Shown here piece after piece: positions 5,843 through 6,242 of a stretch of DNA of 6,242 nt. Origin of the DNA: Anaerolineales bacterium (GTDB taxonomy: Bacteria > Chloroflexota > Anaerolineae > Anaerolineales > UBA6663); contig JAEURL010000525.1 in NCBI GenBank assembly GCA_016789165.1, positions 1 to 6,242 on the forward strand, read 5' to 3'. Each line of letters opens with the position of its first letter. Position 1 is the stretch's first letter. The translations under genes and the position numbers were made by a program. The notes beneath the pieces are model-generated. The model made no database searches. It was given only the letters and a program-made list of their open reading frames with translations, and was not told where the DNA came from.

Positions 5843-6128
5843 GAGCGTCACCCTCCTGGACCACGCCATCCGCCACAGCCTGCTGCGGCGGGTGGAGCGC
5901 CTGGGAGGGGGAGCGCCGCGCCCGGAGGCCCGCCGCCGGCTGCTGCAAGAGGCCGCGGTGCGGGCCAACTCCCACCGCTGGCCGGCGCTGTTCCTGGATA
6001 TCTATCCAGCGCGCGGCGCAGTCGGGTTCGCGGGCGTCGAGATCGCCTTCGGCTGGCGCGAGCTGGCCCTGGTGCATGCCTTCCGGCCTGCCGGTGTGTT
6101 TGGGCCGTTCTCCAGCCAGATGCGCTGA
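5826..6128 (+). CDS. Unrecognised 100-residue basic protein in the anti-sigma position
   Basis: I do not recognise this protein. It has 100 residues, begins MNLRGKSVTLLDHAIRHSLL and ends GPFSSQMR. It is strongly basic (15 Arg and 1 Lys against 7 Asp/Glu), has no cysteine and no clear membrane segment. The N-terminal half (about 8-50) looks helical and amphipathic; the second half (about 52-87) has alternating hydrophobic and aromatic residues suggesting beta structure. Third-position GC is high along the whole length, so it is very likely a real, unshifted gene. The start at 5826 is supported by GAGGTGG upstream and gives a 17-base overlap with the sigma factor. A gene here often encodes an anti-sigma factor, but the zinc-binding HxxxCxxC motif and membrane anchor of that class are absent. 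It may regulate the sigma factor by another route or be unrelated. Confidence 0.72.
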   Translation: MNLRGKSVTLLDHAIRHSLLRRVERLGGGAPRPEARRRLLQEAAVRANSHRWPALFLDIYPARGAVGFAGVEIAFGWRELALVHAFRPAGVFGPFSSQMR

Positions 6129-6242
6129 TGCCGGGCAGCGCCCTGCTGCGCGTGGACGGCCTGACCCCGGCCGCCCGGTCGCCCTCCAACTCCCCTCCGC
6201 CCTTCGCCAATCTGACCTGGCAGGTAGCCCCGGCCGAGCAAG
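6128..6242 (+). CDS. 5' end of an unidentified third gene of the sigma-factor operon (cut by window edge)
   Basis: ATG at 6128-6130 overlaps the preceding TGA by one base (TGATG), a classic coupled junction. The 38 visible codons start MPGSALLRVDGLTPAARS and include a Ser/Pro-rich patch (SPSNSPPP, 18-25). In this frame 34 of 38 codons end in G or C, matching the coding bias of the neighbours. There is no visible Shine-Dalgarno sequence, so translation would depend on coupling. No signal peptide or motif is evident, and the product cannot be named; the true start could also be further right. Confidence 0.5.
   Translation, partial: MPGSALLRVDGLTPAARSPSNSPPPFANLTWQVAPAEQ

Noticed and set aside
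5826..6128. A possible frameshift splitting a normal anti-sigma gene
   Set aside because: Third-position GC stays high to the stop codon, and neither alternative frame gives anti-sigma or membrane-segment sequence.

Overview
This is a GC-rich stretch (about two thirds G+C by eye) of an ordinary bacterial chromosome. The best guess at the host is a Chloroflexota (Anaerolineae-like) bacterium. The grounds are the very high third-position GC, the Thr-Pro-rich C-terminal tail on an exported penicillin-binding protein, a lipoprotein class B PBP with an NTF2-like N-terminal domain, and a trmD that stands alone. This assignment is inference only; no rRNA or other decisive marker is present.

Layout. 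Bases 1-46 (minus strand) hold the first 15 codons of a gene that leaves the window to the left. It has a strong Shine-Dalgarno sequence and is preceded by a leader of about 210 bases and a near-consensus sigma-70 promoter at 262-289. Bases 4215 down to 333 (minus strand) form a tight three-gene operon: maf, then a MecA/PBP2-type transpeptidase lipoprotein, then rsgA. The maf stop codon abuts the PBP start codon, and four bases separate the PBP from rsgA. Divergent from maf, across a 75-base gap, trmD runs rightward (4291-5061). After a 205-base gap with promoter-like sites and two GC-rich hairpins comes an ECF-type sigma factor (5267-5842). It overlaps an unrecognised 100-residue basic protein by 17 bases, and that gene in turn overlaps by one base (TGATG) a third reading frame cut by the right edge.

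How the genes fit together. The leftward operon joins a house-cleaning nucleotide pyrophosphatase (Maf), a septal or elongation peptidoglycan cross-linking enzyme and a 30S-subunit maturation GTPase. trmD supplies the m1G37 modification of tRNA. The sigma-factor cluster looks like a regulatory operon. The gene in the usual anti-sigma position has none of the usual anti-sigma features (no cysteines, no clear membrane segment), so it is the least explained coding part of the window. The most interesting non-coding part is the promoter, dyad and long leader at 47-295. Nothing mobile, no CRISPR, no tRNA or rRNA and no obvious horizontally acquired segment was seen.
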